Assembly (NCBI RefSeq): GCF_900111235.1
Contig: NZ_FOJI01000005.1
Coordinates: forward strand, 124,001 to 188,000
Source: [Clostridium] fimetarium
GTDB lineage: Bacteria > Bacillota > Clostridia > Lachnospirales > Lachnospiraceae
Direction of reading: 5' to 3'
DNA: 64,000 nt
In this document: positions 9,577 to 18,337 of the stretch, in pieces
Numbering within the stretch: the stretch's first letter is position 1
How the letters are laid out: every line of letters begins with the position of its first letter
The notes under the pieces: generated by a model
Database searches by the model: none
What the model was told of the DNA's origin: nothing
Seen by the model: only the letters and a program-made list of their open reading frames with translations
Translations under genes and position numbers: made by a program

Positions 9577-9608
9577 GCTTTATCAGTAGAAAGGTGGTAA
9601 ATGATAAT

Positions 9609-10073
9609 ATGGGGTTGATTAATTATGAAAAAAGTAATGTGGAAGTTAGAAAATTTGTAGCAGATGACGCTAAAACAGTAGCATCCTTGATTCACAGGAA
9701 TTTTCTTGAAGTAAATATTAAAGACTATGGGCAGGAAGCAATGGAAGAAATGGTAAGAACACATGATTTTAATTGGGTATTAGGAGTGGCAAATTTTGCA
9801 CATATGTATGTGTTCTGCGTAGATGATAAAGTGGTTGCTTGCGGATCAATTGCCAGTTTATGGGGAAGTTTGGATGAAAGCATTTTGCTAACCGTATTTG
9901 TATTGCCAGAATATCACGGACAAGGGATTGGAAGAAAAGTTGTTCAGACATTGGAGCTAGACGATTTATTTACAAGAGCGAAAAGAATAGAAATCCCTGC
10001 ATCGATCACGGCCTGTGAATTTTACCAAAAGATGGGATATGATTTTAAGGGTGGAATAAAGGAGTTAGATTAA
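9609..10073 (+). CDS. GNAT family N-acetyltransferase
   Basis: Predicted acetyl-CoA-dependent acetyltransferase, 154 residues. The acetyl-CoA motif A is VLPEYHGQGIGRKVV, and the C-terminal FYQKMGYDF is typical of the fold. The ATG at 9609 follows AAGGTGG at 9591-9597 with a slightly long spacing; in-frame sequence further up is the attenuator terminator and is not coding. The acceptor is unknown. The leader peptide and terminator in front suggest induction by ribosome-targeting compounds, so drug acetylation is a reasonable but unproven guess. A second GNAT gene follows 46 bp later. Confidence 0.85.
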   Translation: MGLINYEKSNVEVRKFVADDAKTVASLIHRNFLEVNIKDYGQEAMEEMVRTHDFNWVLGVANFAHMYVFCVDDKVVACGSIASLWGSLDESILLTVFVLPEYHGQGIGRKVVQTLELDDLFTRAKRIEIPASITACEFYQKMGYDFKGGIKELD

Positions 10074-10119
10074 GAGAAACATTATAGGATGGAGAAATTT
10101 AGAGGAGGAGTGCAGGAAT

Positions 10120-10171
10120 ATGAATACACAAATGAATAGACAAATGAATAAACAAATGAATAGACAAATGA
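10120..10171 (+). repeat. 12-bp tandem repeat at the start of a GNAT gene
   Basis: Four copies of an ATGAATAGACAA-type unit plus part of a fifth, each offering an in-frame ATG. Confidence 0.85.
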
Positions 10172-10608
10172 ATATTAGAAAAATGTTGATTACGGACTAC
10201 GAAGGAGTTTATCAGCTATGGACAAATACACCAGGTATGGGGCTAAATAATTTGGATGATTCTAAGAGTGGAATTGATAAATATTTAAAACGGAACTCAA
10301 ATACTTGTTTCGTAGCAGAAAGAGATGACACTATTATTGGTGTAATTTTGAGTGGGCATGATGGAAGAAGAGGGTTTATTTATCATACATCAGTAGCAGT
10401 GGTGGAACGTAATAAAGGAATTGCTACCAATTTGATCCGATTTGCAATGGAAGCATTGAAGGAAGAAGGAATCAATAAAGTGGCATTGGTAGCATTTTCA
10501 AAAAATGAGATTGGAAATGCTTTTTGGGAGAAACAAGGGTTTGCGGTTCGAAGTGATTTGGTGTACCGAAATAAAAATATCAATGAAACGATCCGGATGG
10601 ATACTTGA
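10120..10608 (+). CDS. GNAT family N-acetyltransferase with repeated start codons
   Basis: Acetyltransferase of up to 162 residues; the core begins at NIRKMLITDYEGVYQLW. GHDGRRGFIYHTSV, ERNKGIATNLI and NAFWEKQGFAVRSDLVYR are the family motifs. The N-terminus comes from a 12-base tandem repeat (ATGAATAGACAA type, 10120-10167), so in-frame ATGs occur at 10120, 10132, 10144, 10156 and 10168. The GAGGAGG site favours the first. The repeat adds MNxQ units not needed by the fold. It is probably cotranscribed with the preceding GNAT gene under the same attenuator. Acceptor unknown. Confidence 0.85.
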   Translation: MNTQMNRQMNKQMNRQMNIRKMLITDYEGVYQLWTNTPGMGLNNLDDSKSGIDKYLKRNSNTCFVAERDDTIIGVILSGHDGRRGFIYHTSVAVVERNKGIATNLIRFAMEALKEEGINKVALVAFSKNEIGNAFWEKQGFAVRSDLVYRNKNINETIRMDT

Positions 10609-10689
10609 TCAATATGCAAAATGGAATGTGGAAAAGCAAGAGAGAAAAGCAAGGTATTCTTATTAAAATCTCATGGAACATAGAAAAAA

Positions 10690-10718
10690 TTGTGATTTTA
10701 TGGTAAACTAATTATAGA
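10690..10718 (+). promoter_or_regulatory. Possible promoter of the membrane/TPR gene pair
   Basis: TTGTGA (10690-10695), 17-bp spacer, TATAGA (10713-10718), 77 bp before the next start. Confidence 0.35.
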
Positions 10719-10794
10719 ATATAATTTCCATAATAATAGAAAAGTTCAACAATTATTAGTGAAGAATCATTTGATTCTATAAGGAGTTTTGAAT

Positions 10795-11595
10795 ATGATT
10801 AGATGTTTTAGAAGTACAAAATTTATATATTATATCATCAGCTTTATTGGAAGTGTGTATATTTGGATGAAGCTATTATGGATTAACAATTTTTATCTTG
10901 GAGGATTATTCGCTATCATATGGATTATAGCCATAGCATTGATAATGAATTCGTTTGCGTGGATAAAAATGAAAAAGATTATAAATATTATGAGGGATGA
11001 TTGTAATCCCGAGAAATATTTACAAATTTGCAATGAATTATTGTCTCATTGTAAAGACAAGAAATCGAGAACTCTTTTGATGTTAAATCTATCCACTGGT
11101 TATTTGAAAGCGGGTGATAGAGATCGCGCACAGATGATACTTGATCGTATAGATGAAAATGGAAAAGGTAGGCGAGGGGCTACATATCGGGCATCTTATT
11201 ATAATAACTTGGTTTCCTATTTTTTCCTAGAAAAAGAAACTGGAAATGTGATTGCCTCAATGGAAAAATTAAAGATTGCTCTGAATAACAAAAAGTTGAG
11301 TCGTGTATATAAAAATAAATTCTTGTGTTCATATAACGAGAAAGAAAGCTTGCTAAATATGACAAATGACATTTATGATGGTGCAGAACAGTTGTTTAAT
11401 GATGTACTGATAAGGGAAAATCATATGTTGGGTAAAGTATATGTAAAATATATACTTGGAATAATATATTTACATGATAATAGACTTTGCGAAGCAAGAG
11501 AGGCGTTTGAATTCGTAGTTAAAAATGGTGGAACTTTATTCTACGTGAAAATGGCACAAAAGCATTTAAAGAAGATGATCGAAATAGAAATCTAA
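10795..11595 (+). CDS. Membrane protein with TPR-like helical repeats, paralogue 1
   Basis: Function not recognised. Two membrane segments lie within residues ~10-60 (FIYYIISFIGSVYIWM and FAIIWIIAIALIM). About 200 residues of amphipathic helices follow that look like tetratricopeptide-type repeats (LLMLNLSTGYLKAGDRDRA, KYILGIIYLHDNRLCEA). The ATG at 10795 is 8 bases after AAGGAG; an in-frame TTG at 10789 is too close. The next gene is a clear paralogue with matching landmarks along its whole length. The soluble part would face the cytoplasm if both segments form a hairpin. No partner or pathway is evident. Confidence 0.75.
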   Translation: MIRCFRSTKFIYYIISFIGSVYIWMKLLWINNFYLGGLFAIIWIIAIALIMNSFAWIKMKKIINIMRDDCNPEKYLQICNELLSHCKDKKSRTLLMLNLSTGYLKAGDRDRAQMILDRIDENGKGRRGATYRASYYNNLVSYFFLEKETGNVIASMEKLKIALNNKKLSRVYKNKFLCSYNEKESLLNMTNDIYDGAEQLFNDVLIRENHMLGKVYVKYILGIIYLHDNRLCEAREAFEFVVKNGGTLFYVKMAQKHLKKMIEIEI

Positions 11596-11702
11596 ATTAG
11601 TACTGATTTTATTCACCGAGTTGGATGAAACCCAGAGAATTATTTTTCCGAAAAATTAAGAAACCATGAGGAACAGGTATAAGCGATAAGGGGGATTAAC
11701 AT

Positions 11703-12518
11703 ATGATAAAATGTTTTAAAAGTACAATGATTTTATATTTCGTGTTTAGTTTTATTGGAGGGGTACCTATTTGTCTAAAATTAGGCTGGGATATTAATTT
11801 TTATGTTGGAGTACTAGTTGCTACGATTTGGATTTTTACTGTTGCAATGTTACTTGAAATATTTGCTCAGATAAAAATGAGAAAAATTATAAATATAATG
11901 ATGGACGATTGTAATCTTGAGGAATACATACGAATTTGCGATGATTTATTGTTTGATCAAACAAATAAGAAGTTAGTAACGTTATTGATGCTTAACCTAT
12001 CAACTGGTTATTTGAATGCTGGAAATAGAGAGAGAGCGAAAAAAACGCTTAACAGCATTGTTGGATTTGGTAACGGTAGAGCAGGAGCCATCTATCTGGC
12101 AATATATTATAATAATTTAGTTGCTTATTATTTTATGATAAAAGATATTGAAAATGTGGTTGATTCAATGGAAGAATTCAGGATTGCTTTGGATAATAAA
12201 AAATTGAGCCGTATATATAAAAATAAATTGTTGTATTCATATAGTGATTCGAAAGTTTTATTGAATATGGCAAATAATATTTATGATGGTGCAGAGCAGG
12301 TATTTAATGATGCATTGTTAAGGGCAAAGCATATGCTGAGTAAAGTGTCCGCGAAATATACACTTGGAATAATATATTTACACTATAATAGATCGAGCGA
12401 AGCAACAAAGGCATTTGAATTTGCAATTAAAAATGGAGGAACTTCCTGCTATGTATCAAGGGCAAAAGAGCATTTAGAAAAGCTGAATATAGAAAAACTG
12501 AATATAGAAAAACTTTAA
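11703..12518 (+). CDS. Membrane protein with TPR-like helical repeats, paralogue 2
   Basis: Tandem duplicate of the preceding gene: both begin with a short IRCF/IKCF motif, share two membrane segments, and keep the blocks LLMLNLSTGYL, YYNNLV, IALxNKKLSR and NxIYDGAEQ. The C-terminus differs by a short repeated tail, EKLNIEKLNIEKL, encoded by a small DNA tandem repeat at the 3' end. An AAGGGGG site precedes the ATG. The 107-bp gap between the two genes contains no clear terminator. Function unknown. Confidence 0.75.
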   Translation: MIKCFKSTMILYFVFSFIGGVPICLKLGWDINFYVGVLVATIWIFTVAMLLEIFAQIKMRKIINIMMDDCNLEEYIRICDDLLFDQTNKKLVTLLMLNLSTGYLNAGNRERAKKTLNSIVGFGNGRAGAIYLAIYYNNLVAYYFMIKDIENVVDSMEEFRIALDNKKLSRIYKNKLLYSYSDSKVLLNMANNIYDGAEQVFNDALLRAKHMLSKVSAKYTLGIIYLHYNRSSEATKAFEFAIKNGGTSCYVSRAKEHLEKLNIEKLNIEKL

Positions 12519-12825
12519 ATGAATATCTATATTACCATGTTATGGAGAATCACGAGGCTATTAATGAATTTATTAATAGTACTGCATCAAGACCTTATAT
12601 AATCTTTTTTTGTTGCAAAAAAATAGGTGGTATTTTACAAAATCGTATTAATAGAACGATTACAAATAAATCTTTCAATATAGAATATAAATAGGCCTAA
12701 AATATGACATAATTTTACATAATAAGTAGTCAAAAATTGCTGACGGCTACTGAATTGTATGTTAATATACGAATATATATATTAATTAAAATGTTGTTAT
12801 AAAAAATCGGAGGTAAATATATTCT
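12519..12825. other. Intergenic stretch before the response regulator
   Basis: 307 bases of AT-rich sequence. I see no ORF with a ribosome site, no convincing terminator and no promoter good enough to name. Confidence 0.5.
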
Positions 12826-13689
12826 ATGGATAAAATTAGAATAGTAATTGTGGATGACTCACCTTTTTCTATTGCTATATTAAGAGACATTCTTGAAGAC
12901 AAAGGGTATGAAGTTGTTGGTGAAGCTGGTACGCTTGAAGAAGTAAAAGAAGTGATAAAAGATAAAAGACCAGCATTGGTTACAATGGATATGACATTAC
13001 CTGGTACGGATGGTTTTGAATGTACACGAGCTGTACATGAAATTGATCCCAATATAAAAGTGATTGTTGTAAGTTCTATGATGGATGAAGAAATCGTGAA
13101 TGAAGCAAAAGAAAATAATGTTTCTGCATATATTCAAAAACCAGTTGACCCAGATGAACTTATTGCCGCAATTAATAGGGTAATGAGTTCGGAAGAAATT
13201 TATAAGTTACTAGAGACAGACTCTTTTCCAGTATTTAAAGAAGCTTTATTAGATGGTGTAAATAGAATGACAAAAACCTTACTTACTTTTAAGGATGAAT
13301 ATTCTGATGACAAAGAATACATATCAAAGGGCATGACTGTGATAATTGGAATAATTGGTAAGTTTGCGGGTAGAATGGTAATCGATTTATCAAAAGAAAC
13401 AGCAGATAATATGGCAACTGCATTACTTAGAAGAGCACCTAAAAATAATGATGAGATGATAGGCGCAATGGCAGAGTTCGCAAATATAATTTCTGGAAAT
13501 GCATGCTCTTTATTAAATAGAAAGGATAGAGCTTTAGGACTTCGTGTAGCGCCACCTTCTATACTACATGGTGATAATGTTCATATTTCAGCTCCAAGTT
13601 TTAAGACAAATACCGCAATAGCAGAAACCAATTTTGGTGATTTGTTGATGAACGTAGGTTTTACAAGAGGTGAAGAAAAATGGATGTAA
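12826..13689 (+). CDS. Response regulator with C-terminal CheX-like domain
   Basis: Residues 1-120 form a receiver domain: acidic pair in IVDDSPFS, phospho-acceptor Asp in TMDMTLPGTDGFE, Thr/Ser in VVSSMMDE and Lys in YIQKPVDPDEL. Residues ~135-285 match the CheX/CheC chemotaxis phosphatase fold, with the key Glu and Asn in AEFANIISGNA (ExxN). The protein could thus be phosphorylated and dephosphorylate CheY-type proteins, or use the CheX part to sense or dimerise. A separate CheX-like gene overlaps its end. No kinase or other chemotaxis genes lie nearby, so its partners are elsewhere. Confidence 0.88.
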   Translation: MDKIRIVIVDDSPFSIAILRDILEDKGYEVVGEAGTLEEVKEVIKDKRPALVTMDMTLPGTDGFECTRAVHEIDPNIKVIVVSSMMDEEIVNEAKENNVSAYIQKPVDPDELIAAINRVMSSEEIYKLLETDSFPVFKEALLDGVNRMTKTLLTFKDEYSDDKEYISKGMTVIIGIIGKFAGRMVIDLSKETADNMATALLRRAPKNNDEMIGAMAEFANIISGNACSLLNRKDRALGLRVAPPSILHGDNVHISAPSFKTNTAIAETNFGDLLMNVGFTRGEEKWM

Positions 13690-14141
13690 ATCATGTTAAT
13701 CCGTTTATGGAATCTTTCCTTAATGTTATGCCTCAACTAGGGTTTAGCAAAGTTGAAAAAGGGCATTTAAGCGTGAAGGGTAAAGATCTTTTGAGTTCAG
13801 GTGTAATTATAATAGTTGGAATAGTTGGCGCTATTAAAGGTAATATAGTGTACTCAATTGATATTGAAAATGCTAAGAAAATAGCATCCACTATGATGAT
13901 GGGCATGCCTGTTATAGAGCTAGATGATATAGCAAAAAGTGCATTATCGGAACTAACAAATATGTTAACAGCGAATGCAGCAACTCGTTTCTCTGTTTTA
14001 GGAATTCCAATAGATATTTCAACGCCAACACTACTTCATGGAAATGATATATCTTTAAAGATGAGCTCAAATCAGGTTCTATGTATTGAACTTTTAGCTG
14101 ATAATATTCCAATTGAGGTCAATATAGCTTTTGATAATTAA
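13680..14141 (+). CDS. CheX-like chemotaxis phosphatase domain protein
   Basis: A single-domain CheX-like protein of 153 residues. The catalytic ExxN pair is in ALSELTNMLTANAATRF, and the region GVIIIVGIVGAIKGNIVYSI resembles the matching part of the preceding fusion protein. The start overlaps the end of the response regulator by 10 bases, with an AGAGGTG site inside that gene, so the two are translationally coupled. CheX family members dephosphorylate CheY~P; here the preceding receiver is the obvious candidate substrate (inference). Confidence 0.85.
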   Translation: MDVNHVNPFMESFLNVMPQLGFSKVEKGHLSVKGKDLLSSGVIIIVGIVGAIKGNIVYSIDIENAKKIASTMMMGMPVIELDDIAKSALSELTNMLTANAATRFSVLGIPIDISTPTLLHGNDISLKMSSNQVLCIELLADNIPIEVNIAFDN

Positions 14142-14165
14142 TTTAATATTTTCACTATACAATTA

Positions 14166-14224
14166 AATATGCTCCCCTTGTAGTAAACAGATTTTTTGAC
14201 TGCTTACTATAAGGGGAGCATATT
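14166..14224. terminator. 21-bp hairpin between convergent genes
   Basis: Arms 14166-14186 and 14204-14224 pair over 21 positions with one G-U. It sits between the ends of the CheX gene and the permease, so a two-way terminator is likely even though neither side has a long T run. Confidence 0.6.
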
Positions 14225-14267
14225 GTAATTATGTAATTATGTAATTTTAGTAAAATGTAATGTTATT

Positions 14268-15539
14268 CTATTTGTCGTTTGCCCATCCAAGCTTGTCGAA
14301 GATATAGAAGAGCAGAGACAAAACCATACCGACGATACATGCGAGCACCATGCCCTTTAATTCGACTTGACCAATTTTAAAAGCAACACCGGAAAGGCCA
14401 GTTACAAATACAACTGAAGTCAGTGTCAGGTTGCGGCTACGGCTATAATCTACTTTAGCATCAACTAAGATACGGATACCAGAAGCACCAATCATGCCGT
14501 ACAGCAGGAATGAAATTCCACCAATGACAGGGCCTGGTATGGTCTGAATCAATGCAGCAACTGGTCCGATAAAGGAAGCGATGATTGATAGGAGCGCTGC
14601 ACCACCAATAACTTGTACAGAGTAAACTTTGGTTATTGCCATAACGCCGATGTTTTCTCCATAGGTTGTAGTAGGTACGGAACCTACAAAGCCAGAAAGC
14701 ATTGTGGATATACCGTCAGCAAATAAAGAACGATGTAAGCCTGGATCTTTTAGAAGGTCTCTTCCTACAATTTTACTAGTAACAAGTTGGTGACCGATAT
14801 GCTCTGATGCAAGTACTAAAATGACCGGTAGGATCATCAAAATCGCCTCAAGATTAAAGTGAGGAGTTTGGAAATTTGGTTTTACAAGTAAGCTTTTATG
14901 CAATGCATCTACAACAATCTGAGGTGTTACAAGATTAGTAAGTAGTGCAGTGATATATCCGGCAACAATTGCAATTAATATTGGAATGACAGCGAAAATT
15001 TTACGAAACAGTACATTGCCAAACACAGCAACAGCCAAGGTCACTAGAAAAACAATGACATTTTTGGAATCAATGGACCCATCGGTACCTGGAAGGATAC
15101 CGGCGGTGGAAGCGGCAGTGCTTGCAAGTTCCAGACCGATGAGCGCAACGACTGGTCCCATAGCTGCAGCTGGAAGTAAAATGTCAATCCACTTAATGCC
15201 GAACTTATAAACGATGAAGGATAAAACGCAGAGGGAAAATCCGACTACGATAAAGCCACCTAGCGCATACGAATATCCCCATTTTGTAATTACCAGACCA
15301 GCTGGAGCAAGAAAAGCAAAGCTAGAGCCAAGATATGCGGGAGCTTTCCCTTTGGTAATTAAAATAAATATTATTGTACCAACACCATTCATTAGTAGTA
15401 CTACGGATGGATTGATTTGAAAAAGAATTGGTACTAAAACAGTTGCACCGAACATTGCGAACATGTGCTGCAGGGACAGCGGAATCAGTAGATTAAAAGG
15501 TACCTTTTCTTCCACTTGAATAATTTTTTTGTTTTCCAA
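14268..15539 (-). CDS. NCS2 family uracil/xanthine permease
   Basis: Proton-coupled nucleobase importer of the UraA/UapA family, 423 residues with about 14 hydrophobic segments. Family landmarks include ASEHIGHQLVTS with its substrate-binding Glu, and GSVPTTTYGENIGVMAITKV. The closeness to UraA suggests uracil, but xanthine is possible. The TTG at 15539 was chosen because GAGGAGG lies 8 bases before it; the longer in-frame ATG start would put the ribosome site inside the gene. It has its own promoter and is transcribed away from the GGDEF/HD-GYP gene. Confidence 0.9.
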   Translation of the reverse strand: MENKKIIQVEEKVPFNLLIPLSLQHMFAMFGATVLVPILFQINPSVVLLMNGVGTIIFILITKGKAPAYLGSSFAFLAPAGLVITKWGYSYALGGFIVVGFSLCVLSFIVYKFGIKWIDILLPAAAMGPVVALIGLELASTAASTAGILPGTDGSIDSKNVIVFLVTLAVAVFGNVLFRKIFAVIPILIAIVAGYITALLTNLVTPQIVVDALHKSLLVKPNFQTPHFNLEAILMILPVILVLASEHIGHQLVTSKIVGRDLLKDPGLHRSLFADGISTMLSGFVGSVPTTTYGENIGVMAITKVYSVQVIGGAALLSIIASFIGPVAALIQTIPGPVIGGISFLLYGMIGASGIRILVDAKVDYSRSRNLTLTSVVFVTGLSGVAFKIGQVELKGMVLACIVGMVLSLLFYIFDKLGWANDK

Positions 15540-15571
15540 TTTAAAACCTCCTCGAATTATTATCTCGAAAA

Positions 15572-15600
15572 AGTATATCACAGTATACGTTGAAGGACAA
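15572..15600 (-). promoter_or_regulatory. Promoter of the NCS2 permease
   Basis: On the minus strand TTGTCC (15600-15595), a 17-bp spacer and TATACT (15577-15572), about 33 bp before the start codon. Confidence 0.55.
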
Positions 15601-15757
15601 CAAATACCGCTTAAAACATCTATGGAAATGTCGTAAAAGGCAGTAAAAATAAATATTAAACGAAAATATAAGTTATAATGAAGAAACTATGATAAATTAG
15701 TGAATTGTTATTGTTTCTTTTTTCTGTTATTATAAAAATCAATAGAATATATTTGAA

Positions 15758-15787
15758 TTGTCAACTATAAAACCTATTACATAAAAT
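15758..15787 (+). promoter_or_regulatory. Promoter of the GGDEF/HD-GYP gene
   Basis: TTGTCA (15758-15763), an 18-bp spacer and TAAAAT (15782-15787). The 15601-15757 part of this divergent gap shows nothing else that I can name. Confidence 0.45.
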
Positions 15788-15861
15788 AGAGATAAACATG
15801 AATGAGTTCATCATTAATATCCCTGATTTTAAGTGGTATAAAGGCACCAACGGGAGTGAAT

Positions 15862-18219
15862 ATGAAAAAAAATGGAATTATAAAAAACATAATCATTAAA
15901 GATGCTATTATAAAAAACAAAACAACTAGAAATAAAAAGTCAAGAAAGAATATGTCGATAATTAGCCTCTTTATAATTACATTTACACTTCTTTTATTAA
16001 TTACTTCTGGAGGAATTGCATTATTTATATTTTCCAGCTGGAAAACATCAGCCAGGAGTAGTACTTTAGAAATCGCAAGTAAAATGAATCAGGACGTTTT
16101 CAATCAGATAGATTCTTATATACAGATTCCAATTACGATTAATACGGTTAATCACAAATTGATAGAAAATAACGGATTTTATATGGATAATGAGGATGCA
16201 CGAAATAAATATTTTGTCAGCGTGTTAAGTGCCTATAATAAAAATGTATACAGTTTTAGTTATGGAACTGCTAACGGCGAATATTATGGGGCACGCCTGG
16301 ATGAGAACGGGAACATGGAGATTATAAAAAACAATGCCCAGACAAATGGAGAATCTTGGTATTATTATGTGAATGATAATATGACAGCTGGTAGCTTTGC
16401 AGTGAATGCAGGTAAGTTCGATCCTAGAACAAGAGAATGGTATAAATCAGCAGTTCAAACCGGAGGCCCTGTGTTTTCTCAAGTTTACAAACACTTTGTT
16501 ATGGATGATCTTACGTTATCTGCAGCATGGCCGGTCTATGATAAAAATAGAGAACTTAAAGGTGTTCTTGGCACACATATGCTATTAGCTGATATAGGCA
16601 ATCATCTCAAAGAAATCACTAGTAGCAACAATAGTTCTGTAATAATTATTGAAAAGGATACAGGATATTTAATTGCCAATTCTATAGGAGCAGGTAATTA
16701 TTCTACGTCTGATAATGGTGACATAAATCGAAAAACCATAGCGGATATCAATAATTCCAGTATTCAGAAGGGATATGAAGAGTATCTTAACTCAGGCAAA
16801 ACTGAATTGTCCATCAGCCATCAAAAGGAGAACGCATTTATTAATATTCAACAATATCAGCAACCAGGTCTAGATTGGCTGATTATTTCCACAGTACCAA
16901 AAAATCTTTTAATATCGGAGTTGGATAAAAATATAAGCATGACTGTGTGGTATGTTATTGGCTCTCTTTTGCTTTCTTTTGTGATCTATTTTATCATTAC
17001 ACGTAGATTATTAAATCCAATGAAAAATCTACTAAACACCTCAAAAAAAATAGAGACAGGAGATCTATCCGCTAGAGTAGCGATTGTCAGAGATGACGAG
17101 ATTGGTGAAATATCAGAGGCATTTAATAATCTCGCAGATAATATGCAGCATCTAATTATTAATTTGGAGGATCAGGTAGCCACTAGGACTAAAGAACTTC
17201 GCTTTTTAAGTAACCATGACTATATGACCGGACTTTTGAATAGAAGAAGCTTCGAAAATAAAATGAAGGAAATGGATACAAATGATAATCTTCCAATTTC
17301 AATCATATTTATTGATATAAATGGTTTGAAAATGGTAAATGATACCTTTGGACATACTAATGGAGATAAGCTGATTATGGAAGCTTCACAGGTCCTAAAA
17401 GCCAACATTCGTGACACTGATTTATTAGCTCGCACTGGCGGAGATGAGTTTGTAATGCTATTAATAAAAACACAACAGCAGGTTGCAAACTTATTAGCTA
17501 CAAAAATAGAAAAAGAGTTTTCTCAAAAAAAGATCAAAGCAATTACTTGCAGTATGGCAACTGGAGTAGATACAAAAACGAAACATTATCAGGAAATAGA
17601 AAAAATATTGGAAAATGCTGAAAATGAAATGTACAAGGAAAAAATCGCTTCCAGAAAAAGTTTTGGCACTGGAGCGATTATGAGTATTATAAATGCACTC
17701 CACGAAAAAAGTGCTTTTGATAAGGCCCATTCAGAAGAAGTCAGCATATTGTGTGAGCAAATTGGACATGTGATGAATTTGAATGAAACAGAAATTAAAC
17801 AGCTAAGAGATGCGGGATATTTACATGATATTGGAAAAATCGCCCTTAGTGATGAGATACTCAGTAAGGATACGCACAAGCTTACTGAGATAGACAAAGA
17901 AATGCAGAGACAGCATCCTGCCGTAAGCTATCGAATTTTATCCATGTCAGAAGATACACTGGATTTAGCAAATGGGGTTTATGGACACCATGAAAGATGG
18001 GATGGTTCAGGATATCCCAAGGGTTTAAAAGGTGAAGAAATCCCATTAATATCTCGAATAATTGCTATTGCAGAAGCTTATAGTAGAAAAATGATTTCTA
18101 GTGATAACACTCAAACCAGTAAAGAAAATGCTTTAAACTCAATAATAAGAGATTCTGGGAAAAAATATGATCCTTACATCGTTGAATTATTTGTTAATAT
18201 GATAAATAATAAAAAATAG
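15862..18219 (+). CDS. Cache-HAMP sensor with GGDEF and HD-GYP domains
   Basis: Membrane sensor for cyclic-di-GMP turnover, 785 residues. Order: a basic N-terminus, TM helix at ~35-55, an extracellular Cache-like sensor region (~60-350), a second TM (~360-380), HAMP, GGDEF and HD-GYP. The GGDEF site is intact (RTGGDEF near 524) with an inhibitory RxxD five residues earlier (RDTD). The HD-GYP site is also intact (HDIGK near 653; HHERWDGSGYP near 716). It may therefore both make and destroy cyclic-di-GMP. The ATG at 15862 follows GGGAG; an ATG 60 bases upstream is in frame but has no ribosome site. Confidence 0.92.
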   Translation: MKKNGIIKNIIIKDAIIKNKTTRNKKSRKNMSIISLFIITFTLLLLITSGGIALFIFSSWKTSARSSTLEIASKMNQDVFNQIDSYIQIPITINTVNHKLIENNGFYMDNEDARNKYFVSVLSAYNKNVYSFSYGTANGEYYGARLDENGNMEIIKNNAQTNGESWYYYVNDNMTAGSFAVNAGKFDPRTREWYKSAVQTGGPVFSQVYKHFVMDDLTLSAAWPVYDKNRELKGVLGTHMLLADIGNHLKEITSSNNSSVIIIEKDTGYLIANSIGAGNYSTSDNGDINRKTIADINNSSIQKGYEEYLNSGKTELSISHQKENAFINIQQYQQPGLDWLIISTVPKNLLISELDKNISMTVWYVIGSLLLSFVIYFIITRRLLNPMKNLLNTSKKIETGDLSARVAIVRDDEIGEISEAFNNLADNMQHLIINLEDQVATRTKELRFLSNHDYMTGLLNRRSFENKMKEMDTNDNLPISIIFIDINGLKMVNDTFGHTNGDKLIMEASQVLKANIRDTDLLARTGGDEFVMLLIKTQQQVANLLATKIEKEFSQKKIKAITCSMATGVDTKTKHYQEIEKILENAENEMYKEKIASRKSFGTGAIMSIINALHEKSAFDKAHSEEVSILCEQIGHVMNLNETEIKQLRDAGYLHDIGKIALSDEILSKDTHKLTEIDKEMQRQHPAVSYRILSMSEDTLDLANGVYGHHERWDGSGYPKGLKGEEIPLISRIIAIAEAYSRKMISSDNTQTSKENALNSIIRDSGKKYDPYIVELFVNMINNKK

Positions 18220-18235
18220 AAATAATATACAAATC

Positions 18236-18252
18236 TTTACACCACATTTACA
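18236..18252 (+). promoter_or_regulatory. PhoP-box-like direct repeat before the phosphatase
   Basis: TTTACA (18236-18241), 5 bases, TTTACA (18247-18252): the 11-base repeat spacing of Gram-positive PhoP sites (TTxACA-N5-TTxACA). It lies 85 bp before a secreted phosphatase gene. A TATAGT -10 candidate is at 18285-18290. Confidence 0.5.
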
Positions 18253-18337
18253 CTTTGAAGATTATAGATTTTACTTTATGACGGTATAGTATGTTTAACA
18301 TATTAATCATTTAGTCGATATTTATAGGAGGAAAAAA

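Noticed and set aside
9531-9608. Upstream in-frame extension of the first GNAT gene
   Set aside because: It runs through the attenuator terminator, and the fold starts after 9609.
12519-12825. Possible cyclic-di-GMP riboswitch before the response regulator
   Set aside because: None of the conserved riboswitch blocks is visible; only a weak short inverted repeat is present.
14224-14246. GTAATTAT short tandem repeat beside the convergent hairpin
   Set aside because: Too short and AT-rich to support any function.
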